From the NCBI GenBank assembly GCA_947453695.1, contig CANGHW010000044.1, positions 1 through 35,551 on the forward strand: a DNA stretch of 35,551 nt, written 5' to 3'. The translations under genes were made by a program, and so were the position numbers. This DNA is from Opitutia bacterium (lineage in GTDB: Bacteria > Verrucomicrobiota > Verrucomicrobiia > Opitutales > Opitutaceae). The notes below the pieces were generated by a model. The model did not search any database and was not told the DNA's origin. It was given only the letters and a program-made list of their open reading frames with translations. How positions within the stretch are numbered: position 1 is the stretch's first letter; each line of letters starts with the position of its first letter. Below are positions 6,303 to 13,988 of the stretch, piece after piece.

Positions 6303-8890
6303 TCCTTCGAAAGGGTTTCGTCGAGATTCAGGACGAGCAGGCAGAGGCTCGTCCAGGCGGCGTGGTCGACCAGATCGAGGCCGGCGGGGCGGGCGTATTC
6401 ACCAATGCTGGCGAGGTCGCGGGCGGCGGGGACATCGGCGGCGAACTGTTTCCGCAATGTGGCGAGGCGCGCGAGGAGTATCTTGGTTTCTGCTGCGGAG
6501 GGCGAACGCGTGGTGACCAAGCGGAAGGCTTGATCGAGGCGGGCGGAGTCCTGAGGAGAGGCGGCGAGGACACGTTGGGCGAGGACGCGGGCGGCCTCGA
6601 CATAGGCGGCATCGTTGAGGGTGACGAGGGCGTGGAGGGGAGTGTTGGTGCGGGCGACCTTGACGGTGCAGACTTGGCGGGCGCCGGCGTCGAAGAACGT
6701 CGTGGGGCCGACGATGCGGCGCCAAAAGACGTAGAGGCTGCGACGGTAGAGCGCGTCGCCGTGGTCCTGTTGGTAGGTCTTCTTGCCGAAGGTGGCCTCC
6801 TCCCAGATGCCGGGCGGCTGGTAAGGTTTCACTGAGGGACCGCCGCGCTGCTCAGTGAGAAGGCCGGCAGCGGTGAGGGCTTGGTCGCGGATCATCCACG
6901 ACGGCAGGCGATAGCGGGGGCCACGCGCGAGGAGGCGATTCTCGGGGTCGCGTTCGTGGAGAGCGGCGGTGGTGCGCGAGGACTGGCGGTAGGTGGCGCT
7001 GGTGACGATCAGGCGGTGCAGGGCCTTCATGTCCCAGCCGCGGGCGACGAATTCGGTGGCGAGCCAGTCGAGTAACTCAGGATGGGAGGGGCGCTCGCCC
7101 TGCACGCCGAAATCCTCAGACGTCTTCACGAGGCCGATGCCGAAGAAGGCCTGCCAAGCGCGGTTGACGGTGACGCGTGCGCCAAGGGGATTGGCAGGCG
7201 AGACGAGCCAGCGCGCGAGGTCGAGGCGGTTGAGGCGCGCGGGCGCGGCGGTCGGCTGGCGGGTGCTCGCTGCGGCAGAGGTGGCGAAGACAGCGGGGAG
7301 GTGGCCGAAGACCTGGGTGTCGGTCTTGCTCTCGTAGTTGCCCTTGTTGAGGACGAAGGTGTCACGCGGCTTCGGGAGCTGGTCCATGATCATCACATTG
7401 GTGATGAGGCTGCGCGCGGCGTCGCGGGCGCGGACGAGGTCGATGTGGCGTTGGAGCAGGGCGACGTAGGCAGGGTCGGGATCGGTGTCGCGGAAGTGCG
7501 GGAGCGCCTCGAGGAGGCCGTCGATGCCGCGGCGGGCGGGCGCGACTTTGGCGTGGGTGGCAGGAAGATTGCCGGGGAGCTTGAGAGCGTCGGGTGAGTC
7601 GATGACGGGTTTACCTTCGGGGCGGGGAAATTTTTTCAGTTCGAACGTCTCTACCTCCTTGGCGAAGGAATCGATGGCGGCTTGGGTCTGCTTGACGGCC
7701 TCTCGTTCGGCGTCGGAGGTGAGATCGAGGATCGGGGCGACTTTGCCGCCGCCACCGCCGGAACCCGTCTCGGAGAGCTGGTTGAAGATGTCGAAGAGGG
7801 CGTAGTAGTCGGTCTGGCGGAACGGATCGAATTTATGGTCGTGGCAACGGGCGCAGGTAAACGTAGCGCCGAGCCAAACGGTCGCGGTGGTCTCGACGCG
7901 GTCGAAGACGTTTTCGACGCGCGTCTCCTCGGCGATACGTCCGCCCTCGCCGTTGAACATGTTGTTGCGGTGAAAACCGCTCGCGATGAGCGCGTTTCGA
8001 CGCGCGGGATCGAGGGTCTTGGATTTGGACTCCGGGTAAAGCAGGTCGCCGGCGAGTTGTTCGATGGTGAACTGATCGAACGGCATGTTCGCGTTGAGGG
8101 CGTTTACGACCCAATCGCGCCACGGCCACATGGTGCGCTCGGGGTCGCCTTGGAAGCCGTTGGTGTCGGCGTAGCGCGCGAGATCGAGCCAGTCCCAGGC
8201 CCAGCGCTCGCCGTAGCGCGGGGAGGCGAGGAGGCGGTCGACGAGATTTTCGTAGGCAGACGAGGGGTTTTCGAGGGAGGCGCGCTCGAAGGCCGCGACC
8301 TCGGCGGTAGTAGGCGGCACGCCGTTGAGGTCGAGGGAGACGCGGCGAATGAGCTCGCGAGGGGAGGCGGCGGGAGAGGGGAAAATTTTCTCGGCGGCGA
8401 GGCGGGCGCGCACGAAGGCGTCCACTGGATTTTGGATTTCCGGTTTCGGATTTTCGATTTTCGGGACGGCGGGGCGCTGCGGTGGGGTGAAGGCCCAGTG
8501 TTCGGCCCACGGAGCGCCCTCGGCGACCCAGCGCTTAAGCAGGTCTTTTTGTGCGGCGGTGAGGGTGCGGTTGGACTTGGGTGAGGGCATCACCTCCTCG
8601 GGGTCGTGACTGAAGAGACGGGCGACGAGTTCGCTCTCGTCGGGCTTGCCGGGGACGATGGCGACGAGGCCGGATTTGCCGGCGGCGAAGGCGGCGTCGC
8701 GGACATCGAGGCGGAGGCCGCCTTTGCGCGTTTCAGCGTCGGGGCCGTGGCAGTGATAACAGTTTTCCGCGAGGAGCGGCTGGACATCGCGACTGAAACT
8801 CACGGGTTGTCCGGCCGCCACGGCGGAGCCGGCGGCAAAGAGGGTGACGACGAGGGCGAGGGATGAGGGGAAACGCGGGGCGGAGCGCAC
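6299..8890 (-). CDS. PSCyt1-PSCyt2-PSD1 cytochrome protein (DUF1549/DUF1553)
   Basis: From the GTG at 8890 the protein has ~863 residues: a signal peptide (MRSAPRFPSSLALVV, cleavage near AVAAG), a planctomycete-type cytochrome c domain with heme motif CYHCH (44-48) in LLAENCYHCHGPDAETRKGG, then DUF1549 (PSCyt2; VDAFVRARL, LIRRVSLDLNGVPPT, RYADTNGFQGD) and DUF1553 (PSD1; LARWLVSPANPLGARVTVNR, GIGLVKTSEDFG, SHPELLDWLATEF). It is probably a secreted electron-transfer protein working with the DUF1501 partner encoded downstream. The frame is open to 9073, but that extension overlaps exbD and has no signal-peptide character, so the GTG is preferred; no Shine-Dalgarno supports either. A low-GC repeat (8427-8465) interrupts the segment between cytochrome and DUF1549. 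Confidence 0.9.
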   Translation of the reverse strand: MRSAPRFPSSLALVVTLFAAGSAVAAGQPVSFSRDVQPLLAENCYHCHGPDAETRKGGLRLDVRDAAFAAGKSGLVAIVPGKPDESELVARLFSHDPEEVMPSPKSNRTLTAAQKDLLKRWVAEGAPWAEHWAFTPPQRPAVPKIENPKPEIQNPVDAFVRARLAAEKIFPSPAASPRELIRRVSLDLNGVPPTTAEVAAFERASLENPSSAYENLVDRLLASPRYGERWAWDWLDLARYADTNGFQGDPERTMWPWRDWVVNALNANMPFDQFTIEQLAGDLLYPESKSKTLDPARRNALIASGFHRNNMFNGEGGRIAEETRVENVFDRVETTATVWLGATFTCARCHDHKFDPFRQTDYYALFDIFNQLSETGSGGGGGKVAPILDLTSDAEREAVKQTQAAIDSFAKEVETFELKKFPRPEGKPVIDSPDALKLPGNLPATHAKVAPARRGIDGLLEALPHFRDTDPDPAYVALLQRHIDLVRARDAARSLITNVMIMDQLPKPRDTFVLNKGNYESKTDTQVFGHLPAVFATSAAASTRQPTAAPARLNRLDLARWLVSPANPLGARVTVNRAWQAFFGIGLVKTSEDFGVQGERPSHPELLDWLATEFVARGWDMKALHRLIVTSATYRQSSRTTAALHERDPENRLLARGPRYRLPSWMIRDQALTAAGLLTEQRGGPSVKPYQPPGIWEEATFGKKTYQQDHGDALYRRSLYVFWRRIVGPTTFFDAGARQVCTVKVARTNTPLHALVTLNDAAYVEAARVLAQRVLAASPQDSARLDQAFRLVTTRSPSAAETKILLARLATLRKQFAADVPAARDLASIGEYARPAGLDLVDHAAWTSLCLLVLNLDETLSKE
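8427..8465 (-). repeat. In-frame AT-rich short repeat encoding Pro/Asn/Glu/Ile residues
   Basis: About 39 bases made of GATTT-type units (plus-strand GGATTTTGGATTTC, then GGATTTTCGATTTTCGGG) stand out sharply from the ~68% GC surroundings. They encode the linker KIENPKPEIQNP between the cytochrome and DUF1549 domains. From memory, similar units recur in Verrucomicrobia and Planctomycetes genomes, both between and inside genes; whether other copies exist in this genome cannot be seen here. Confidence 0.6.
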
Positions 8891-8963
8891 GGGGGTGGTG
8901 CGCCGATTACGAAAAATTCCGGGCGGGTGCGCGAGCCTACAAACGAGAAACGTGGCGGTGTTT

Positions 8964-9431
8964 TTAGTGACCCGTGGGAGAGGGCTTCGTCTCGATGGAG
9001 ACGTCCGGGATGCCGGCGAGGCGGACGGAGTCGAAGGCGTAGATCGTCGCGCCGAAAGTGGCGCGGTTGTCACCGCGAATGAAAACCTTGGGAAGCTCGG
9101 AGCGGGCGCGGAAGTCGGCGAGGCGCGGGAGGAGTTCAGCGGTGGTGATGAGCGCGGGCACCGCGCGATCGCCGATCTTCCAGTAATAGGCTCCGGCTTC
9201 GGTGGCTTGGAGGTAGAGCATGGTCTCGGAACCTTCGCCGGACGAGATGCCCTTGGGCAGGTTCAGGTCGAGGGATTGGATCTTGTTCAAGGTGAGCGTG
9301 AACAAGACGAACGTCGCGAGGAGGAAGAAGATGACGTCGATCAGCGGGATGATTTCGACGCGCGCCTTTTTCGAGTCCGCAGCAGCGAGAGCTTCGTGGA
9401 TCTTCATGGTGGGGTGGGGTTGAGCCGACAT
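8964..9431 (-). CDS. ExbD/TolR-family proton-channel subunit
   Basis: About 155 residues from the ATG at 9431. One N-terminal membrane segment carries the family-typical protonatable aspartate in EIIPLIDVIFFLLATFVLF, followed by a periplasmic domain (SLDLNLPKG, then VFIRGDNRATFGATI and DSVRLAGIPDVSIETKP). ExbD works with ExbB to convert proton motive force into movement of TonB or of gliding/polysaccharide machines. No exbB or tonB lies nearby; partners must be encoded elsewhere. The frame extends to a GTG at 9446, but the ATG at 9431 (MSAQPHPTMKIHE) is the more natural start; ATG 9407 is also possible. It lies between two cytochrome/DUF gene pairs and shares their strand, so a joint role with the TonB-dependent receptor is plausible but inferred. 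Confidence 0.88.
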   Translation of the reverse strand: MSAQPHPTMKIHEALAAADSKKARVEIIPLIDVIFFLLATFVLFTLTLNKIQSLDLNLPKGISSGEGSETMLYLQATEAGAYYWKIGDRAVPALITTAELLPRLADFRARSELPKVFIRGDNRATFGATIYAFDSVRLAGIPDVSIETKPSPTGH

Positions 9432-9476
9432 GAAGATGACGCGCACGCGCGCGGTTTCTTAGAGTGAAAATATGCG

Positions 9477-9577
9477 TGTGGGGGAAGGGCAGGCGTAAAG
9501 CGTGCCCCACATGTAGACGGAACCACTCTCTGGCGCTCGCAGCTACGAGTGAGCGAGCCGTTGCGACGCAGGCTCGC
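9477..9577. repeat. Inverted repeats in the gap between DUF1552 gene and exbD
   Basis: The 192-base gap 9432-9623 has no gene. It holds a 7-bp perfect stem TGTGGGG (9477-9483) with CCCCACA (9505-9511), with an alternative inner pairing GGGCA/TGCCC, and a second stem GCGAGCC (9553-9559) with GGCTCGC (9571-9577) whose flanks extend imperfectly (GTGAGC... against ...AACTCAC). No U-tract follows. These could be repetitive extragenic elements or an attenuator splitting the minus-strand cluster in two. Confidence 0.4.
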
Positions 9578-9623
9578 AACTCACACTAAAACGGCGCGTG
9601 GGGGACAACGCGTCCTACCTGAC

Positions 9624-11027
9624 TCAGACGTTGGCGAGGCGGCCAGTGGAGTCGCCGAAGCGGTCGAGGTGCTTCACGCCGGCTTGGTCGGCGAGGTTCA
9701 GGAAGAGGTTGCTCATCGGTCGACCGCCGTGCTGCACGTAGCGGCCGGGAGTGAGGAGGCCGCCACCGCCGCCGGCGAGGATCAGCGGGAGGTTGTCGTG
9801 GGAGTGGCGGTTGCCGTCGGCGTTGCCGCTGCCGTAGACGATGCGGGAATTGTGCAAAAGGGATTTGCCGTCGACGTCCGGCGTGGCCTCGAGCTTGCGA
9901 AGGAAATTCGCGAAGCGCTCGACGTAGAAGCGGTCGATCTGCGCGATCTTCTCGATGCGTTCCTCGTTGTTCTGGTGGTGGGAGAGATCGTGGTGCCCCT
10001 CGGCGACGCCGATGTGACCGAAGGAGCGGTTATCGCCGTCGTGGCCGAGGATGAAGGTGGCGACGCGGGTGGAGTCGGTTTTGAAGGCCAGGAGCATCAT
10101 GTCATACATGAGGTCGAGGTAGTCGGCGTGGCTCGACGGAATGCCAGTGGGAGTGGGCTGGGCGGGGTCGGCGTTGGGGCCGAACTGCTCGGCGCGCTGG
10201 ATGCGCTGCTCCACGTCGCGGACGCCGGTGAGGTATTGGTCGAGTTTTTCGCGGTCGCCGGTGTCGAGACCGCGCGAAAGACGGCGAGCGTCGTCGGAGA
10301 CGAAGTCGAGGACGGAGCGGCGCGCGAGGAGGCGGCGTTGGGCGTTGGCGGCGCGTTCACCGTGGGCGCCAGCGCCGAAAAGTCGCTCGAAGACGAGGCG
10401 GGGATTGTTTTCGGGGGTGAGAGGCGTGGTCGGCGACTTCCACGAGATATTGTATTGGTAGGCGCAGGAGTAGCCGGAGTCGCAGGCGCCGGACTGGCGG
10501 TTGATGTCGCAGGTGAGTTCGAGCGAGGGGAAGCGCGTGAGGTGTCCGACCTGGCCGGCGATGACCTGATCGATGGACACGCCGGCGCGGACGTCGGTGG
10601 CGCTCTTGTTGATGCGCACGCCGGTAAGGAAGACGCCGTTGCCGCGGGCGTGATCGCCAGCGCCATCGGGGCCGCCGCGGGCGTTGTTGTGATCGAGGCC
10701 GCCGAGGACCTGAACGTGCGATTTGACGGATTCGAGGGAGGCGAGGGTGGGGCTGAGGCGGAAATCACTCCCGGTGCCCTCGGGCCACCAGCGGCCCGGG
10801 ATCGCGCCGTTGGGAAAGAAGACGAAGGCGGTGCGGAGCGGGGCTCCCGTGGCGGTGGTGGCGAGGCGGAGATCGGCGGCAGCACCGGCCGGAGCGCCGA
10901 GGAGGCGGCTCGACGCGAGCGAGGTGAAGGCGGGGAGGGCGATGCACGCGCCGAGGCCCTTGAGGAAGTGGCGGCGGTTCATGGCGGCGAGGTGTTTTTC
11001 CAACGAGGAGCCGGCGGGAGTGTGCAT
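9624..11027 (-). CDS. DUF1552 family protein, Tat-exported
   Basis: The 467-residue product belongs to DUF1552, a secreted family found beside DUF1587/1592-type cytochrome proteins. The Tat signal is MNRRHFLKGLGACIALPAF. Family segments include FFPNGAIPGRWWPEGTG, LGGLDHNNARGGPDGAGDHA, FLTGVRINKSATDVRAG and LILAGGGGGLLTPGRYVQ, rich in His/Asp/Asn, which suggests metal binding. The reaction is unknown. The start at 11027 lies 2 bases after the upstream gene's stop; the internal ATG at 10982 begins exactly at the Tat motif and is equally likely. Tight spacing with the DUF1592-type gene indicates one transcription unit and probably one complex. Confidence 0.9.
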   Translation of the reverse strand: MHTPAGSSLEKHLAAMNRRHFLKGLGACIALPAFTSLASSRLLGAPAGAAADLRLATTATGAPLRTAFVFFPNGAIPGRWWPEGTGSDFRLSPTLASLESVKSHVQVLGGLDHNNARGGPDGAGDHARGNGVFLTGVRINKSATDVRAGVSIDQVIAGQVGHLTRFPSLELTCDINRQSGACDSGYSCAYQYNISWKSPTTPLTPENNPRLVFERLFGAGAHGERAANAQRRLLARRSVLDFVSDDARRLSRGLDTGDREKLDQYLTGVRDVEQRIQRAEQFGPNADPAQPTPTGIPSSHADYLDLMYDMMLLAFKTDSTRVATFILGHDGDNRSFGHIGVAEGHHDLSHHQNNEERIEKIAQIDRFYVERFANFLRKLEATPDVDGKSLLHNSRIVYGSGNADGNRHSHDNLPLILAGGGGGLLTPGRYVQHGGRPMSNLFLNLADQAGVKHLDRFGDSTGRLANV

Positions 11028-11029
11028 GG

Positions 11030-13744
11030 TCAGGGCGTGGTGGAGACGAGGGACGGGGCGGCGGGGGCGGGCGTGGAGACGGTGCGCGGGGTGGCGGGCG
11101 AGCGGCGTTGCTGAAAGGGAACCGAGGTCACGATACCGCGCAAGAGGGTGGAGGGTTTTCCGCCGGAGGCCTCAAGGTCGGACACGAGGCGGTCGAGCGT
11201 GGCGGTGTCGTAGTATTCGAGGCCGCGACCGAGGGCGTAGGTGAGGAGTTTCTCGCTGATGCTGTAATAGAAATCGCTGCGGCGGGACGTCGCGAGGACG
11301 TGCTTCAACTCGCGCACATCGGAGAACTTTTCGCCGGTGATGAGCTTGCCGGCGGGGTCGACGGGATGGCCGCCGTCGCTGGTGCGCCAGACGCCCATGG
11401 CGTTGAAGTTTTCGAGGGCTAGGCCGAGCGGGTCCATGCGCATGTGACAGGAGGCGCACATCGGGTCCTTCGCATGGAGGGCGAGGGTTTCGCGGAGGTT
11501 GAGCTGGCGCAGTTTGTCGGCCGGGGCGGCGTCCTCGAGCGGCGGGATATTGGGCGGGGGCGGCGCGGGCGGGGTGCCGAGGATAGTCTCGAGGATGAAG
11601 ACCCCGCGCTTCACGGGCGAGGTGCGGGTGGGATTCGAAGTGACAGCGAGGACCGTGCCTTGCGTAAGCACGCCGCCACGGGGGCTGTCGGGCGCAAGGG
11701 TGACCTTGCGCATGTTGCGACCATTCACGCCCTCGATGCCGTAGTGGCGGGCGAGGGGCTCGTTGAGAAACGTATAGTTGCTTTCGAGGAGTTCGAGGAG
11801 GCTGCGATCCTCGCGCAGGACGTGGGCGAAGGTGAGCTCGGTTTCCTCGCGCATAGCGCGGCGGATTTCCTCGGTGAGGTCGGGCTTGGGCTTTTTTTCG
11901 AAGTCGGCGATCACGCGGCGCGCCTCGATCATCGCGGTCTGCTCCTCGGGGGTGCGTTCATCGCGTGGTTTGTTGAAGAGCCGGCGCTGCGTGATGCGGG
12001 CGGCATCGAGCTCGGGCGTGGGATGATCGCGGAGAAAGACATCGAGCGCGGTGATCGGCACGCTCGCAACGTCGCGACCGCGGAGCCATTGGCCGGTGAA
12101 GTTGCGGACGAATTCATTGGCGCGGTCGCTCGCGATCATGCGGTCGAGCTGGGCCGGGAGATTGGCCCGGAGTTGGCCCTGCGCGGCGAGACGGAGCAGC
12201 GTTTCATCCGGCATGGTGGACCAGAGAAAATACGAAAGACGCGAGGCGAGGGCGTATTCGTCGAGGGCTGCGGAGATTTGGCCAGGCTGGACCTGCTCAG
12301 CGGGTTCCTCGCGGAAGAGGAAACGCGGCGAGGCCAGCACAGCGATCATGGCTTGCGCGACGCCGGCCTCGAAGTTGGCCTTGGGCTGGGTGTAAATGCT
12401 CTCGGCGATGGCGACGAGGCGGTCAAGAGTGGCGGGCTCAACGGGGCGGCGATAGGCGCGGGAGGCGAATTTTTCGAGAAGCGTGCGCGCGTAGCGATTG
12501 CGACCGGTGAGGTCGGCGGGTGGATCCTGCGGGAAGGTTTTGGCGTAGCCGGCGGGTTTCACCCAGTGCTCTTTGGCATAGGGACCGCGCAGGCCGATGC
12601 CGTTGACGCGCATCCGGAGGTTGCGCCACTGCGGGAGGGTGGTGAGCGGGGTGAGCTCAACAGTAAGCGTGTGGTCACCGGCGGTGAGTTCGCGCTCGAA
12701 AGGGAACTCTAGTTTGCGGCCGCTCTCGCGCATGAACTCCTGCGTGAAGACGGTTTCGCCATCGACGGAGAAGGTGAGGCGGCAGCGATTGAGATCGAAT
12801 TGGTCTTCGACGTAGCGCTCGGCGGCGCGGAGTTCGAGGGTGAGCTGGTATTTGCCGGCCAGGGCGATGTGGTGCGTCGTGCTGACGGTGGCGGGCGTGT
12901 AGTAAGAGAGGGCGATCGCGTCACCTTCGACCGTCGGGGCAGGGCGGCGCGAAGCCGGCGGTGTCGCCGCGGCCATGGCGCGCGGCCGGCCCTGACCGCG
13001 GCCGGCGACGACGGGAGCAGCGGGAGCGGGTGTGGGGGCCGCGGCGACGACGGGGTCCGGAGAGGTGGAGGGCGGTAGCGTCGTGTCGACTTTGACGGTG
13101 GTGAATATTCGGCCAGATATGGAGGACTCGGCCATGACGCGAGGCTGCATCGGGACGGCCTCGGCGATGATGGCCTGGGCGGCATCGAGGTATTTCTCGA
13201 GCAGCATCGGCGAAACCGTGAGGACGGCGCCGATGTTGTCGAAGCCGTAGCCGGTGTCGTCGGCGGGAAACTCCTTCTGCGTATCGAAGTCGACGCCGAG
13301 GAGATCGCGCACGGTGTTGCGGTATTCGACGCGATTGAGGCGGCGCACGATCACGCGGCCGGGGTCGGGCTGGCCGGCTTCGAGGCCGAAGGCATCGCGC
13401 TTGATCCAACGCATGAGCTTCTCGGCCTCGGCGGCGGGGAGTGGTGGTTCCTCGGCCGGCGGCATGATGCCGGAGCGGACGTTCTTTAGGGCGCGGAGCC
13501 AAAGGTCGTGATTGCGGAGGGAGGGACCGTCGGTGAATTCGTCGAGGGTGACGCTGCCCTTGCCGGTGCCGTTGCCGTGACAATCGAAGCAGTATTTGGC
13601 GAGGATCGGTTGGATCTCGCGGCGGAACGTGGCGAGGACAGGATCGGAGGTGGCTGAGGGCGGTGTTGCCGGCGCACCGCCTAGCCCCGCGGTGGTGAGG
13701 AGCAACGTGGCGAAAACGGCGAGGGGAGTGGGGCGGCTGACCAT
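11030..13744 (-). CDS. Secreted DUF1587/1595/1592/1588/1585 multidomain cytochrome protein
   Basis: This 904-residue protein begins with a signal peptide (LAVFATLLLTTAGLGGA). A first heme motif CFDCH (52-56) lies in a planctomycete cytochrome c domain; DUF1587 follows (RVIVRRLNRVEYRNTVRDLL, then PADDTGYGFDNIG). A Pro/Ala/Arg-rich insert near residues 220-270 (APTPAPAAPVVAGRGQGRPR) precedes a beta-sandwich-like section. DUF1595/1592 come next (YARTLLEKFASRAYRRPV, YALASRLSYFLWSTMPDE, FVRNFTGQWL), then DUF1588/1585 (RGGVLTQGTVLAVTSNPTRT; a second CxxCH, CASCH, about 762-766, before DPLGLALENF). Such proteins pair with DUF1552 proteins, as here. They are thought to be extracytoplasmic redox proteins, but the substrate is not established. 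The gene is divergent from the TonB-dependent receptor. Confidence 0.92.
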   Translation of the reverse strand: MVSRPTPLAVFATLLLTTAGLGGAPATPPSATSDPVLATFRREIQPILAKYCFDCHGNGTGKGSVTLDEFTDGPSLRNHDLWLRALKNVRSGIMPPAEEPPLPAAEAEKLMRWIKRDAFGLEAGQPDPGRVIVRRLNRVEYRNTVRDLLGVDFDTQKEFPADDTGYGFDNIGAVLTVSPMLLEKYLDAAQAIIAEAVPMQPRVMAESSISGRIFTTVKVDTTLPPSTSPDPVVAAAPTPAPAAPVVAGRGQGRPRAMAAATPPASRRPAPTVEGDAIALSYYTPATVSTTHHIALAGKYQLTLELRAAERYVEDQFDLNRCRLTFSVDGETVFTQEFMRESGRKLEFPFERELTAGDHTLTVELTPLTTLPQWRNLRMRVNGIGLRGPYAKEHWVKPAGYAKTFPQDPPADLTGRNRYARTLLEKFASRAYRRPVEPATLDRLVAIAESIYTQPKANFEAGVAQAMIAVLASPRFLFREEPAEQVQPGQISAALDEYALASRLSYFLWSTMPDETLLRLAAQGQLRANLPAQLDRMIASDRANEFVRNFTGQWLRGRDVASVPITALDVFLRDHPTPELDAARITQRRLFNKPRDERTPEEQTAMIEARRVIADFEKKPKPDLTEEIRRAMREETELTFAHVLREDRSLLELLESNYTFLNEPLARHYGIEGVNGRNMRKVTLAPDSPRGGVLTQGTVLAVTSNPTRTSPVKRGVFILETILGTPPAPPPPNIPPLEDAAPADKLRQLNLRETLALHAKDPMCASCHMRMDPLGLALENFNAMGVWRTSDGGHPVDPAGKLITGEKFSDVRELKHVLATSRRSDFYYSISEKLLTYALGRGLEYYDTATLDRLVSDLEASGGKPSTLLRGIVTSVPFQQRRSPATPRTVSTPAPAAPSLVSTTP

Positions 13745-13988
13745 GAAGCGAGGGAGAACCTAGAGAGACGATTGAGGGTCCCGAAGGATGCAAACGTTGG
13801 CGAGGATTTGGACACGGAAATTTTTGGATTTGTGGTTGCCGTCCCATTGCGCGGCTCGGAAGACTGCTCACCAGTCAGTTACCCCGTTAGGTTTCTTTTC
13901 ACGCCTTACCCTGTCTCACGGTGCCTCTAGCTTTGCTGGAGGCGTTTCAAGTCACAGGCGTGCGGCATTTCCAACTCCTACCCTACCC
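13745..13988. promoter_or_regulatory. Divergent control region between cytochrome cluster and TonB receptor, with 5'-UTR hairpin
   Basis: These 244 bases must carry the promoters for both directions, but no convincing -35/-10 pair could be picked out. The clearest element is a 9-bp stem with a TTT loop at 13923-13943 (GCCTCTAGC / GCTGGAGGC, one T-G wobble), 45 bases before the receptor ATG. Direct repeats of GGCGT follow (13941-13945 and 13958-13962). No U-tract follows the stem, so it is more likely a leader structure than a terminator. No known riboswitch consensus was recognised. Confidence 0.45.

Noticed and set aside
4776..6533. 585-codon plus-strand open frame opposite the DUF1501 and PSCyt genes
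   Set aside because: It is antisense to clearly conserved proteins and rich in Ala/Gly/Val/Glu repeats, as expected from GC-rich third positions on the other strand; no domain was recognised.
8891..9073. N-terminal extension of the PSCyt protein to an upstream start at 9073
   Set aside because: It overlaps exbD and encodes Arg/Ser/Pro-rich sequence ahead of what is clearly a signal peptide at the GTG at 8890.
9549..11114. 521-codon plus-strand open frame opposite the DUF1552 gene
   Set aside because: Antisense shadow with low-complexity Val/Gly/Ala/Glu composition; the minus strand carries the Tat signal and family motifs.
13788..13988. 67-codon upstream extension of the TonB receptor
   Set aside because: The extension has no signal-peptide features; the ATG at 13989 begins a good signal peptide.
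13745..13988. Cobalamin or other known riboswitch upstream of the TonB receptor
   Set aside because: No B12-box or other consensus could be found; only a simple hairpin is supported.
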